Under the pieces are notes generated by a model, which saw nothing but the letters and a program-made list of their open reading frames with translations, had not been told where the DNA came from and ran no database searches. Below, in pieces: positions 36,916 to 47,890 of a stretch of DNA of 64,000 bases. Source of the DNA: Eulemur rufifrons (lineage: Eukaryota > Chordata > Mammalia > Primates > Lemuridae); the NCBI RefSeq assembly GCF_041146395.1, contig NC_090997.1, positions 40,527,501-40,591,500 of the forward strand, written 5' to 3'. Each line of letters starts with the position of its first letter. Within the stretch, counting starts at the first letter, position 1. Made by a program: the position numbers and the translations under genes.

Positions 36916-37095
36916 GTGCAAAGGCAAGGGCTTAGAGGTAGGGGCGAGCCAACCCACAGGGCCCCTTAAGCAATGTTAAGGATTTGAATCTTTCTTCTAA
37001 AAAACACTGGGAGCCAATGAAAGTTTAAAGAAGTTAATTGCTTTGATTAGATTTGCATTTTTAAAAGATTACTCTGCATGGTGAAGAATGAACTG

Positions 37096-37914
37096 CAGAA
37101 AACAATGTATTTTGAAAAACTTTATTTAACCCTGAGGGGTTTGCCTTCTAGAACAGAAAATTACTTACTCCTCCTTACCTGAATCTAATTATCTGATAAG
37201 ATCCATCCAGTATGTGCTTAAGGGGTGACATGACAGAAATCTACCCTTCTGTATGTTGTAAAAACATACTCCAAGACACTATCTACTAGAGAATGCTATG
37301 CCCCTTGTAGAGTATCCATGTAATAAATTCCTCCAAAAATTTAGGGCAAAAAAGTCCCAGTCATATACTATAGACCTGTACCTATTCCCACAATATGATA
37401 CTGTATAACATATAATCTGGAATTTTTCTAGAGTTATTGCTAGAATATTGACTTTGTCTCAATGAACATATAACTTTCCTAGCAGCAAGGACCACACCTT
37501 TTAGCTTTTTTGTATCCATAATAATGCTTAACAGAATGTCAAGGCACACATAATGCATGATATATGTTTGTAAAATGAAAAACAATCATAATTATTATGA
37601 AATAATAAGAAAACAGATCTAGAATTGTGAAATAAATCAAATTGATTATTTGAACAGAGATGAAAAACAGTCGTGCTAGAAAAGAAAGATCACTTCAAAT
37701 TCTTCATACTGCTAATCCCATTCTCTAGAGACTGAGAATTCATCTTTTGGCAGCACAAATAAGCTGAAAATTTTTTAAAGAACAGACTCACATATCTCAT
37801 TAATTAATTACAGTTGCATAAGCTCTTATTGGTCCAACCGCCTCCTGTTTGATTTTTCCAGCAAGCCCTTGCAGCACAGAAAAGTGATGCTTTACCTAAA
37901 AATGAGTTCTTTCA
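37096..37914. other. Unassigned sequence with a possible L2 tail
   Basis: No gene. 37480-37590 ('cagcaaggaccacacctttt … tgtatccataataatgctta') resembles an L2 3' end in plus orientation. The rest is unassigned. Confidence 0.4.
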
Positions 37915-38060
37915 GTTTTTCTCATTTTACAAATAAGAATTTGCCTGGAGAAATCAAATGTCCTCCTGAAAGTTATAAGTTAGTTGAGTAGAACAAGAAG
38001 TTGGCCCCAGGTTTGACTGGCTCCAAAACCTGTGTTCTTCCCACTGTACTTTGTTATCTT
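37915..38060 (-). repeat. MIR SINE fragment
   Basis: 'ctcattttacaaataagaat' followed by 'gtttgactggctccaaaacc' and 'tgtgttcttcccactgtac' is the complement of the MIR core and 5' tRNA-derived end. Confidence 0.6.
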
Positions 38061-38477
38061 TCTAAAGTGAAATTTAAAATAAGGGATGGGGATTCACGGA
38101 AAACTGACTCATGTTATTGCTATAATTTATTGAGCACAAAGACTTCACCAAAGAAATAATGGCTGCAGGAAGCTGAAATGGGAGAAAACAATTCCACTGT
38201 TATATCTTTTTGAAGAGTTTAAAGTTCTCACATGAAAGCACTTGTAATATCTTGTACCTCTCCAATTACACTTGAGATGAACATGCGAGAATTTTTATAA
38301 TCCTAGTTTGAACCTCCTTTCTAGCCGCCAACATAGGCAGAGAAGTGTCCAGTGTTAGCTGAGGACTGTAGCAGATGAAGTCCCTAAACCAGGGGGGACT
38401 CAAAGCAAGGGAAGGTCCAAAACATCAAGTTCAAGGAAACAGGTGGAAAACAACTATCAGATTAAAGCCAAAGGGCC
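38061..38477. other. Unassigned sequence
   Basis: No gene or nameable repeat. Confidence 0.35.
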
Positions 38478-38600
38478 TCTAAACCTCAGTTTCCTTATCT
38501 ATTAAGTGGGAATGATAGGAGATTTAGTGATTAAAAGGACAATTGTATGTAAAACACTCAAAATAATGCACTGATCAATAATTCTTAGCTATTATGTTGG
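38478..38600 (+). repeat. MIR SINE fragment
   Basis: 'taaacctcagtttccttatc', 'tattaagtgggaatgatagg' and 'aaaacactcaaaataatgca' match the MIR core and 3' part. Confidence 0.65.
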
Positions 38601-38949
38601 CACAGCATCGACAAGGTTGAAGACACAGAATCCAGAAGTCAAAGCTGGAAAGGTTCTTTAAAAGAGGAGTTGTATAAATACATGAACCTGAAGTAAGAAA
38701 AGTAGTTCCAGATGATAAAGAAACAAAAAGAAAAAGAGCAGTATTTTGCAATGTCAGTGCAAAGATGAGAACAGTCTTTCCTCCCTGCCATTCTGACTCT
38801 TTTCTTCCCATGCATATCCGAGCAAGTGTCAGAATGTAGCATATCACCCTTGAAAATTACCTATCCATGGTCAGTGCTATTAACAGAAAGAGAAATTAAG
38901 ATAAAACTTCATTAATAGTAGCTAATGTTGAGTGGGCACTTTCAATCAG
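38601..38949. other. Unassigned sequence
   Basis: No gene or nameable repeat. Confidence 0.35.
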
Positions 38950-39163
38950 AAATTTTAAGAACCAGCTCATGATTCACCACGTTCTCTCTCCCCTCTCTGG
39001 CGACCATGGACACACCTGCAATGATGGAGCCTCCATTAGCCTGGGCCCATTATGAGCAGAGTCCCTCTGCAGACTACGTTGTTCATGCCACATACACCAA
39101 GAAATAAACTGCTGCTGTTATAAGCCACCAAGATTTGGTGTTGTTACCACAGAATATTCTAGC
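38950..39163 (+). repeat. Old MaLR-like LTR 3' part
   Basis: 'atgatggagcctccattagc', 'ctgggcccattatgagcaga', 'caagaaataaactgctgctg' and 'ttataagccaccaagatttg' match the 3' half of old MLT1-type LTRs, including the polyadenylation signal. Confidence 0.6.
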
Positions 39164-39164
39164 C

Positions 39165-39300
39165 CAGGACTTCTCAAAGTGTGCTCCTGGATCAGCAGCA
39201 TCAACATCATTGGGAAATATTAGAAAAGCAAGTTCTTGGGTCCCACCACAGGACTGCTAATTCAGAAACCCTGGCGATGGGTCCCAGACAACTGATTGTT
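39165..39300 (+). mobile_element. MER5A nonautonomous hAT-Charlie transposon
   Basis: 'caggacttctcaaagtgtgc', 'tcctggatcagcagcatcaa', 'catcattgggaaatattaga' and 'gaaaccctggcgatgggtcc' are the diagnostic MER5A sequence. The 3' inverted end appears truncated. Confidence 0.88.
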
Positions 39301-39599
39301 TTGAGCTTTATGTTATTTCTAATTGGCAAATAATACTTGTGTATATTTATGGGATACAATGTGGTGTTTGATACTTGTAGACTTTGTGAAATGATCAGAT
39401 CAGGTAAATAACATCCCCATCATCTCATATATTTATCATTTCTTTGTGATGAGTACGTTTAAAATCCTCTCTTTTAGCTAGTTTAAAATATACAATATGT
39501 TATTATTAACTATAGTCAGCATGCTTTACAATAGATCACTAGAACTTACTGCTCCTATCTAACTGAAAGCTTTGAAGCCTTCCATCAATGTCTCCTATG

Positions 39600-39601
39600 T
39601 A
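39600..39601. repeat. TA target duplication of mariner (left)
   Basis: The dinucleotide TA before the first inverted repeat matches 40192-40193. TA is the fixed target of Tc1/mariner integration. Confidence 0.8.
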
Positions 39602-40191
39602 GTCTGTCCAGATATTATCCAGCCATTGTTAATATAAGGAGAAATGTTTGCACGACATCAATGTAATATGGCAGACAAGGAGTGTGGACTGGGATGCGCA
39701 TGTGTGAACGGTGGCGACTTCTCTGTACTAGTCAATGGGACACAAGACACTGTTGAGTGAACATGTGTACTGTGTGGCTGTCGCATTCAAAATGACTGAG
39801 TGAGTAGAGCTACAAATCTTCATCAAATTTTGTGTTAAGCTTGAACATTCCTCTGCAGAAACTATTTGGATAATTCAGAAGGATTTTGGGGACGATGCAA
39901 TGAGTGCAACGCAAATAAAAGTGTGGCACAAACCCTTCAAAGATGGTCACCAATCTGTTGAAAATGATCCATATTCTGGAAGTCCTGCAACAAGCAGAAC
40001 ACCTGAGAATGTTGAATGTGTATGGATTAGGTTAAGAGACGCTGGGAGAACTGTGTGAGGTCCCAAGGTGCCTACTTGGAAGGAGACTGAGGCATCATTG
40101 TCCTATGTACAGTGTTTCTTGTATCTTGTATTTTCTTCAATAAATGTGTCTATTTTTTGTATTACATGGCTGGATACTTTCTGGACAGACC
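39602..40191 (+). mobile_element. Internally deleted mariner (Tc1/mariner) transposon
   Basis: About 590 bp with terminal inverted repeats: the left end 'gtctgtccagatattatcca' matches the complement of the right end ('atggctggatactttctgga' + 'cagac') over about 25 bases with few mismatches, and TA flanks both ends. A transposase start lies at 39792; the fourth codon is a stop. Codons to about 40030 encode a helix-turn-helix N-terminus (KVWHKPFKDGHQSVENDPYS). At 40034-40090 the C-terminal end follows in another frame (RRWENCVRSQGAYLEGD then stop). The whole catalytic DDD domain is missing, so it could only have moved with transposase from elsewhere. It sits inside an older L1. Confidence 0.9.
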
Positions 40192-40193
40192 TA
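40192..40193. repeat. TA target duplication of mariner (right)
   Basis: Matches 39600-39601. L1 sequence resumes directly after it. Confidence 0.8.
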
Positions 40194-41189
40194 GTATTTC
40201 CCCATCTTCCCCCTCCCCCAGCCCCTGATAACCACCATTCTACTACTTCTATGAATTTGACTTCTTTAGGTTCCACATACAGTAGAGTCATATAGTATGA
40301 TTCCATATAAAGATTATATAGTATTTGTATCTCTGTGCCTGGCTTAACATAATTGTCTCTAGGTTCATTTATGTTGTTGGAAATGACAAAATTTCCTTTT
40401 TAAAAGCTTAGTAGTAATCTGTTGTATCTACACTGATGGATTTTTTAATCCATCATATTTTTTAACCTGAAGTGTTGATGGGCACTTTGGTTGTTTCCAT
40501 TTGGCTATTGTGAATAATATTGTGAATAATGCTGCAATGAACATAGAAGTGCAGACTTCTCAACATACTGATTTTATTTCCTTTGGGTATATACCCAAAA
40601 GTGGGATTGGTGGATCATATGATAATTCTTAGTTTTTTGAGGAACTTCCATGCTGTTTTCCAAAATGGCTGTATTAATTTACAAACCACCAGCAGAGTAC
40701 CACAGTTCCCTTTTTCTCAGCAACATTTATCTTTCATCTTTTTAATAATAGCCAATCTAATAGGTATAGGGTGATATCTCATTATGGTTTAAATTTGCAT
40801 TTCTTTGATGAATAGAGATGTTGAGCATCTTTTCATGTTCCTATTGGCCATTGGTGTGCCTTTTCTTTGAGAAATGTTTATTCAGGTCCTTTGCCCATCT
40901 TTTAATTGGATCATTTGTTTGCTTGTTTGTTTGTTTGCTATTGAATTGTTTTAGTTCCTTGCATATTTTAGATATTAGCCCCTTATCCTATGTATGATTT
41001 GCAATATTTTCTCCCAATCTGCAGGTACTCTCTTCACTCTGCTAATTGTTTCCTTTGATGTGAAAAAGCGTTTTGGTTTGATGTAATCCCATTTGCCAGA
41101 CACTGTTTCAACATCCACAACTTTACCATTCACATGCATGATAAAGTTTAATAATACTGACTTAGTCTACCTTCACTAATACAAAATTC

Positions 41190-41365
41190 CTAGCAAAAAG
41201 GTCGATTATTATTCACAGTTCATATATAAGGACACTGTAGCCCAAAGAGATAACTTGACCAAAACCATATAATGAGTAAGTTACAGAACTAAAATTTAGG
41301 TATAGCAATCTGGATTCAAATGTCAGGCTCTTAATCATTTTGTTATCACCACTGCCTATGCTATA
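41190..41365 (-). repeat. MIR SINE fragment
   Basis: 'gtagcccaaagagataactt', 'gaccaaaaccatataatgag' and 'caatctggattcaaatgtca' then 'ggctcttaatcattttgtta' match the complement of the MIR core and 5' end. Confidence 0.7.
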
Positions 41366-41829
41366 GTAATCTGGTTTCATTAGAAAATCTGATCTGACAT
41401 GATTAAAAGATTTATTATAGAAAAGTGTTGGCAACTCTGTATTTTATGACTATCAAATATTTAGATTCACTTTATCCAAAAATAATGAAATCTACAAACT
41501 AATGGCATCTACGAAATGATAAAGAGAGGCCCTTTGAGGCCTGCTTTAAGAAATAAATAATCATTATTTATAAAATTAGTGAGTTGAAGTTTGTGAGCAA
41601 AAAAATTCCCAGAAGGATTATAAGGATTTTACTAAGGTTACCTATTGCTCTGGCAGTTTTGCTTGCCTCACATTTTTTAAGAAAACTTGAAGCTGTCTTC
41701 CTTTGTAATTATTGTCCCAGGGTCACTTATGGGTAGGCTAAACCTTCAGCCTTGGAGTGAATTCAAACTATTCCACTGTGAAGAAACCATGGGGCTGGAG
41801 ATGTGTGAGTGAGGGCAGAGAGATGGAGA
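41366..41829. other. Unassigned sequence
   Basis: No gene or nameable repeat. Confidence 0.35.
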
Positions 41830-42265
41830 AGATGAGGCCAGAGATATGACAGAAGTTAGATTATATAGGATTTTAGAGTCTATCGTAAGGATTTTAATTT
41901 TTACTCTGGTGCAGTCTCAACATGTGTTCTGTGGAGGGAAATGATCCTGTGATTGGACAATCATGAATTAAGTGGCATTAAATAAGTTTCTTCCCTCTAG
42001 AATATTTCACAGTCTTTACTTCACTACTGAGCACTGTATTTGTCCCAAAAGGTGTAAAAGTATATGACTCATGCTATTGAGTGGATGGTGACACTGTCAA
42101 CCATAGTTAAGAGTATAGAATGTAGACTAAGTGTGACCAGATGGGATATAACAAATTGAGGTGGTGTATAAAATTTGACATACCCATGGAGAATATCCAT
42201 ATGGAGCTACCCAAAGACAGTTGAGATAAAAGAATTTAGATCTCACACAAGGCATTAGAGATAAA
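41830..42265 (-). repeat. L2 LINE fragment
   Basis: 'atataggattttagagtcta' + 'tcgtaaggattttaattttt' followed by 'gagtggatggtgacactgtc' and 'gagaatatccatatggagct' is the order of the L2 complement ('…taggccttgta… ggactttggatttt … gatgtccaagtggagatgtc'). Confidence 0.55.
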
Positions 42266-43669
42266 TACATAAATTTGGAAATTAATTATAAATAATATTT
42301 ATGAAGTTTATGGTTATGCTATTCTAATAAAGAAAAAAGGAAAGGATCATCTGGTCTGTCTCAGAAGGAGGGTTAGAGTCTGAATTTTCTTTTTATTCAA
42401 ATTGTGTAGATCTTTGGGGAATTGCTCAGTTCTCTACTTTACTTTGTCCAATAGATACACAGCATGAATCTGAGAGTTATTTTTCAACCTGTTTTATATT
42501 ATGAAATATCTTCATATTTGGGCTTGTTGAAGTTTACCAACAAATGAAAGAAAGAAAGAGAGAAAGAAAGGATGAGAGAAAGAAGAAAGAAGAAGAAAGA
42601 AAGAAAGATTCAGCTTCTTTCTTTGAAGATTACTTTGCTTCTGTTTTATGTCATCATTGGATTTTTCCAATCCAAATGATGTAACAAAAAACAATATATC
42701 CAAGAGATGACTCACCTTTCCAAAATATTGAGAGATATTTGACTCACATCTCAAGAATCACCTTCATTTTTCCCTTGATTTTTTTATTTTTTTGGAAACA
42801 TAAAACTGAATATTTTGGTAATTGAGTAACTGGATCTTTGTTTAGTTTAATGGCAAATTTGAGCTAATGTACCAAATTAGCAAAATGAATCATAGCACAC
42901 ATTCTCTGGCCAGACTTATTAAATTTCTACTATACAGTCACCTAAAATCTCTTTCATGGGAAATGTATCCACCTTCCAAAGGCAACATGCCATACTCGAT
43001 AGTGCTGTAGTTCTCATGAGGAATGATTTATCCATTGAACTTGATTGTCAGATTAAACTATATCTAATTCTAAGGCACTGATTGTAAATGTGAATACCTG
43101 ACCTTGATTCAGAACTATCAATCATGCTTAGAACTTCAGTCAGTTAATCCTGCTGGGATCTTAGACTGTAAAGACCAAAATCACAGAAGTGTGTTTTGCC
43201 TTTAGTATGCAGATTTTTTCCATTGCCATAGTCCTGTTATAAAATAATTTCCTTGAGAATTGGTGAAGGTCTTAGAGACTTTATTTACTTACCTAATGTT
43301 TTAATTCAATTACTGATAAAACCATGAAATAATTACTTTAGGTAAATAAAAGAGAATAATGGTTTATAGCTTAGGTTATTCAATGAAGAGTGATATTTTC
43401 ACATTTAAATATTTCATCAAAACTATTCTGAATGATTACCAATGTTTATTTAGTGATATCATCACTAATAGCATATGATCACTTTCCTCTTTTAGCTGAA
43501 CAAAGCCTAAAAGAGAAGAGCAGATACCAAGCAGGTTTCTTTTTAATCTAGCAAATGTATTTTTATAAACCATTAATTAAATTTTCCTAGTTATAGAAAA
43601 AATTGTGTTGCACTACAAAACCTAAGTGAATTGGCCTGCTTGGAAGATTTATCAGCAGAGAAATAATGA
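42266..43669. other. Unassigned sequence with a GAAA tract
   Basis: No gene or nameable repeat besides the simple repeat at 42543-42609. Confidence 0.4.
42543..42609. repeat. (GAAA)n / purine-rich simple repeat
   Basis: Interrupted gaaa and gaa units with only a single T among more than 60 bases. Confidence 0.85.
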
Positions 43670-43938
43670 GAGTTAGCATAATTGAGTGCTCGACTATATG
43701 CTATATGTAGTGAGATAGTTCACAACATATCTCACTACATATAGTGCACTATCTCACTACAATCCATGATGTAGATATGTCTTAAATCTCCATTTTTATT
43801 CACAACGACAAGTTAGAAGATGAAGCCACAGCAAGATGAATTAAGTTGTCAATGATCATAAAAGGTAGAGCCAATATTTCAACCAAGGCAGTATGAATCC
43901 AATACTGTACTTTTAATTCCTACACCATACTGCCTTTC
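43670..43938 (-). repeat. MIR SINE containing a perfect hairpin
   Basis: 'gagttagcataattgagtgc' start, then 'gatgaagccacagcaagatg', 'aattaagttgtcaatgatca' and 'ctacaccatactgcctttc' follow the MIR complement. The 3' part is disturbed by a 17-bp inverted repeat (43701-43744). Confidence 0.6.
43701..43744. repeat. Perfect 17-bp inverted repeat with 10-base loop
   Basis: ctatatgtagtgagata (43701-43717) and tatctcactacatatag (43728-43744) are exact reverse complements around the loop gttcacaaca. A partial third copy (atctcactac) follows at 43751-43760. Confidence 0.95.
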
Positions 43939-44593
43939 AAAAAGAAAGAAAGAAAAAACAAAAAGGAAGAAAGGTTGGTCCACATAGAATGAGCTAAGAA
44001 AAATATGTTTAGAACAATAGGCAAAGGAAAAGGGAAATAAAGTCAGAATCTGTGTGTAAGAAATGGAATATTATACAATTTTAATAAGATATGTAGAATT
44101 AGCACTGCACAATAGTTTTCTCAGTTGAAATTTAAATAGATTTAAAATGATCTATGACATTCTTTTAGGTTAAAACTTTTTTGGAGGGATATAAGTCATA
44201 ATTATAAATAATAAATCTCTAGAAATAGTCAAATTTACATAGGATAGTATTGCACCTATTATCTGGAGGGGCTTTTTAGCAGGAGTGACCACAAAGTCTG
44301 ATTTGCCAAGAATAGTCTTGGTACCTTCCTGTTGTTCCAGCTTAATTTTCAACTTACTCCACTTTCATTTTCAATATATCCTGTTGAATGATAAGTTTTG
44401 GTCACCTAGATACACCCATGCTCTTAATTCCTCCAAAAATGATAAAGTACATGCTACCAAAGGCAATTTTTGCTTTCCAAGTTTTTCCTCATAGAAAACT
44501 AATGGTTCCCATGAATTGGTCTACTGTGAGTGCAGTCATAAAATATCTAATATCTAAAACACTTTTGCTCAATAAGTAAGTATAGCCCTTTTA

Positions 44594-44607
44594 AGAATTA
44601 TATGTTA
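44594..44607. repeat. Left target-site duplication of Alu
   Basis: agaattatatgtta, repeated exactly at 44950-44963. Confidence 0.95.
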
Positions 44608-44949
44608 GGCCGAGCGCGGTGGCTCACGCCTGTAATCCTAGCACTCTGGGAGGCGGAGGTGGGCGGATCGTTTGAGCTCAGGAGTTCGAGACCAGCCTGA
44701 GCAAGAGCGAGACCCCATCTCTACTAAAAATAGAAAGAAATTATATGGACAGCTAAAAATATATATATAGAAAAAAATTAGCCAGGCATGGTGGTGCATG
44801 CCTGTAGTTCCAGCTACTCGGGAGGCTGAGGCAGGAGGATCGCTTGAGCTCAGGAGTTTGAGGTTGCTGTGAGCTAGGCTGACGCCACGGCACTCACTCT
44901 AGCCTGGGCAACAGAGTGAGACTCTGTCTCAAAAAAAAAAAAAAAAAAA
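44608..44949 (+). mobile_element. Alu SINE, strepsirrhine type
   Basis: Full-length dimer from 'ggccgagcgcggtggctcac', lemur-type linker ('aaattatatggacagctaaa' then a TA stretch), right arm 'ggctgacgccacggcactca' and a roughly 20-base A tail. Very similar to the copy at 35526-35862 (same 'gacagctaaa' and 'ggatcgtttgagctcagg' variants). Exact 14-bp duplications. Confidence 0.96.
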
Positions 44950-44963
44950 AGAATTATATGTTA
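44950..44963. repeat. Right target-site duplication of Alu
   Basis: Exact copy of 44594-44607. Confidence 0.95.
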
Positions 44964-45404
44964 GTTTTTTAGAAGAACTACATCAAAAACACTGAAGAAT
45001 TAAACTAAAATCTGCAATATCTTCTGACATAATTGACAAGAATTCATATTTTCAAGAATAGTAGCAATAAGAGCAAGAATACCATTTGACATATTAAAAC
45101 TTTATATGTTGGTAAAATGAGGTTGAACCAACAGTCATTTTAGGTTCTAAATAAAACAAAACTGTTTCAAGAAACAAACAGCTTTCAACAAGCACTCATG
45201 TAATAATATTTTTATACCATTTTTAGTCTTTGCAAAATTTGATAAACATATAACAGATGATTTACCTTGGTATTTTTGTGTGTGATCTATTAGATGAATA
45301 AAGTAGATGAATAAATTATTCTCTAATTTGTTCTATTTCTATTTGCATTATTTTAAATCCAAGTTAGGACCATGGAAATAGCTCAAAGGATAATCTAGAG
45401 ACAG
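44964..45404. other. Unassigned sequence
   Basis: No gene or nameable repeat. Confidence 0.35.
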
Positions 45405-46035
45405 TGTATTTATTTTCTATTGCCATGTAATTATCACAACCTTAAAACATTATCTCACAGTGTCCATGGCTCAGGAGTCCAGGCACAACTTAACTGTGTC
45501 CTTTTCTCAGAGTCTCACAAAACTACGGTCAGGGGGCTGGCTAGGCTGTGTTCCTCTATGGAGCTTTGGGGTCCTCCTCCAAATTCATACAGTTGGCAGA
45601 ATTCAGTTCCTTATGATTACAGGACTGAAGTTTGCATTTTCTTGCTATCAACCATGGGCCACTTTTAGCTCCTTGGGTTGGCCCATGGTTCCCTGCTCTG
45701 TGGCCCTCTCATAGGCCCTCTCATGACATGACAACTTACTTCTTTAAAGCCATTGAAGGAAAGTCTCAGAAAAGGGCTTTCATCTAATAACGTCATGCCC
45801 ACCAAGGATAATCTTTCTTACAAGTAACACAAAATCAACTGTACTTACCTTCTGCAAAATTCCTTTTCATTTTCCATGTGTGTAATTCATCCAACTGGGT
45901 GATGTTCCATCCCCTTAACCCTATTCTACAGGTTAGAAGCAAACAAGTCACCAATTTTTGCACTCAAAGGGAGGGATTTACAAAGTGATTGTAGTTCATT
46001 GAGGATGTGTCCACCTGAGGGTGTGTCCACCACAA
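45405..46035 (+). repeat. Ancient LTR-like dispersed repeat, family unassigned (copy 2)
   Basis: Same family as 3536-4035: 'tattttctattgccatgtaa', 'ttaaaacattatctcacagt', 'gtccaggcacaacttaactg', 'ttggcagaattcagttcctt', and later 'gggagggatttacaaa'. A small tandem duplication (ggccctctcat, twice) lies at 45701-45724. Confidence 0.6.
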
Positions 46036-47649
46036 GTAACGACAATACCTTTCATTTCCTTTGAAACTCCCTAGAATACTTAGGAAACAAAATATGGCTA
46101 ATAAATACTTGTTGATTTGAAAATTTAAAAATGAATGTGGCCATTTGGATGATTTCAAAGGCATCTTCAAACAGAACAGAGTATTGATGTTCTCCAAATT
46201 TTGGAACTAATTTAGAGATTTAACAAGAGTCTCAGTTTTGCCAACAGCAAAAAATAAAAATAAATTAAAAAATTAAATCTTCCCAACTTCCAAATAATCT
46301 TTCATGTAAAATCTCCTCCATCTTCTACCTGTCTGTCTTTAAGAAATATGCATCGCACAGATGGCACAAGCTTTCTGGGAATGGAAGGAGGGAAGAGGGT
46401 AGCATAGATATTCGCAGTGACCATCCAGCAGAATATTACTTACTGGCCCTAAGCAAGTCATCAGAAGACATAAAATGCCTTTTTTATTATAGATGAACAT
46501 TTAGGTTCTTAGGCAGGTGAAATGCTCTTCTTAAGGCATGTTTTCCTCTAAGAAGTAGTACCATTGTGGAAAAAACTAGTATTTTAGGTCATCTAAAAAG
46601 ATACTAGAATGATTTATTTGTGTAGCCATATAATTTCATAATGCTTTTATAATTTAGATGATTAGTTCTACATTAGATAATTAACGTAAAATCAATAAAT
46701 TCATTTTTAAACATAAAACAGATGTTTAAATATACCATGAAAGGAATAAATTATGGTTGCAAAGAAACTGGCAACCGTGTGATTTCACTTTCACCTGCTC
46801 ATATGCCTCACATGTGTGGCTCACTGGCAAAGAATGTGCTTACGAGCCCTGGGGCAAAAACCAAAACCATGTCAGTCTGTTTTCACTGATGTCACCAAAA
46901 GACTCATGATCTGCCAACACAGTTCCAATGCCATAAACTCAAGTGAGTGAAAACTGCTTGTTACTCAGCAGAAAATGGAATCAGATCTCATCTGGGCCTT
47001 ATTTGCTCTCTCTACGGGAATTTTGTGAAATAAACACCTCTGACTCAGTATTCTCCACTGATGGAATCTCTCAAAAATACAAAGGAAATAAACCCTCTTT
47101 TTAAATATTGGGTATTTTCCTTGTGAATTACAACAGAGTGTAGATAACATATGAAAATCAGGTTGTTTCTATGTCTTCTAAATTTTCAGAAATTTCTAAA
47201 ATATCTCAAACATTGTATCAAATTAATCACTGCAGGTCTATTTACAATAGCTGCTGTATTTAGAAAAAACTTTATCATACTTGAGTTTAATGTTAAATCT
47301 TAACAGACTCCTGGAAAGGTAAACCCGTAGAGTTGGTGATGAGGAATTTAACTGTAGGGAATCTCTACAAACTGTGGGCCCAAACATAAGGATATAAATT
47401 GTTGGGGAGTTATAAACAGAAGTGAAGACATTGTCTTATTAAGTTGAAAAAAACACATGATGGGTCATATTTCCTAATAATTCGATCTCTGTCACATTGA
47501 ATTTAAATAAAAATTTATTGAGCAATTTATTTTGCATCATAACAAAAGGGTGAACTTTGAAAGCAAGGCTCCATAAGAGAACCTACAATTTCCCTCTCAT
47601 GCAAAATTTGAAGCTAAATTCAAAATATTATCTACTGCTATTATTTGCA
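46036..47649. other. Unassigned sequence
   Basis: About 1.6 kb without recognised genes or repeats. Confidence 0.35.
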
Positions 47650-47661
47650 AGCAGTTTCTTT
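47650..47661. repeat. Left target-site duplication of the short L1
   Basis: agcagtttcttt, repeated exactly at 47879-47890. Confidence 0.85.
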
Positions 47662-47878
47662 TTGTTATTTCTTTTTTTAATTTTATAATTTTTTTTTATT
47701 TCAGCATATTACAGGGGTACAAATATTTAGGTTACACATATTGCCTTTGCCCTGCCCAAGTCAGAGCTTCAAGTGTGTCCATCCCCCAGATGGTGCACAC
47801 CACATCCATTAGGTGTGAATATACCCACCCGCCCCCCACCTGCCTGACACCTGATGAATGTTACTATTATATGTGCAC
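47662..47878 (-). mobile_element. Short 5'-truncated L1 3' end, strepsirrhine type
   Basis: T-rich start, then 'atttcagcatattacagggg', 'tacaaatatttaggttacac', 'tcccccagatggtgcacacc' and 'cattaggtgtgaatataccc'. Same 3' UTR family as the copy at 27074-27312. Only about 215 bp was copied. Exact 12-bp duplications flank it. Confidence 0.9.
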
Positions 47879-47890
47879 AGCAGTTTCTTT
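47879..47890. repeat. Right target-site duplication of the short L1
   Basis: Exact copy of 47650-47661. Confidence 0.85.

Larger units (their letters stand above)
39301..41097 (-). repeat. L1 LINE 3' UTR and ORF2 end, interrupted by a mariner
   Basis: Minus-strand L1: 3' UTR at 39301-39600 ('atcactagaacttactgctc'), resuming after the mariner with 'tttccccatcttccccctcc', 'cccctgataaccaccattct', then the ORF2 end region ('ggtatatacccaaaagtggg', 'gatgttgagcatcttttcat', 'ttgatgtaatcccatttgcc'). Broken by stops and small indels. No open ORF2. Confidence 0.88.
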
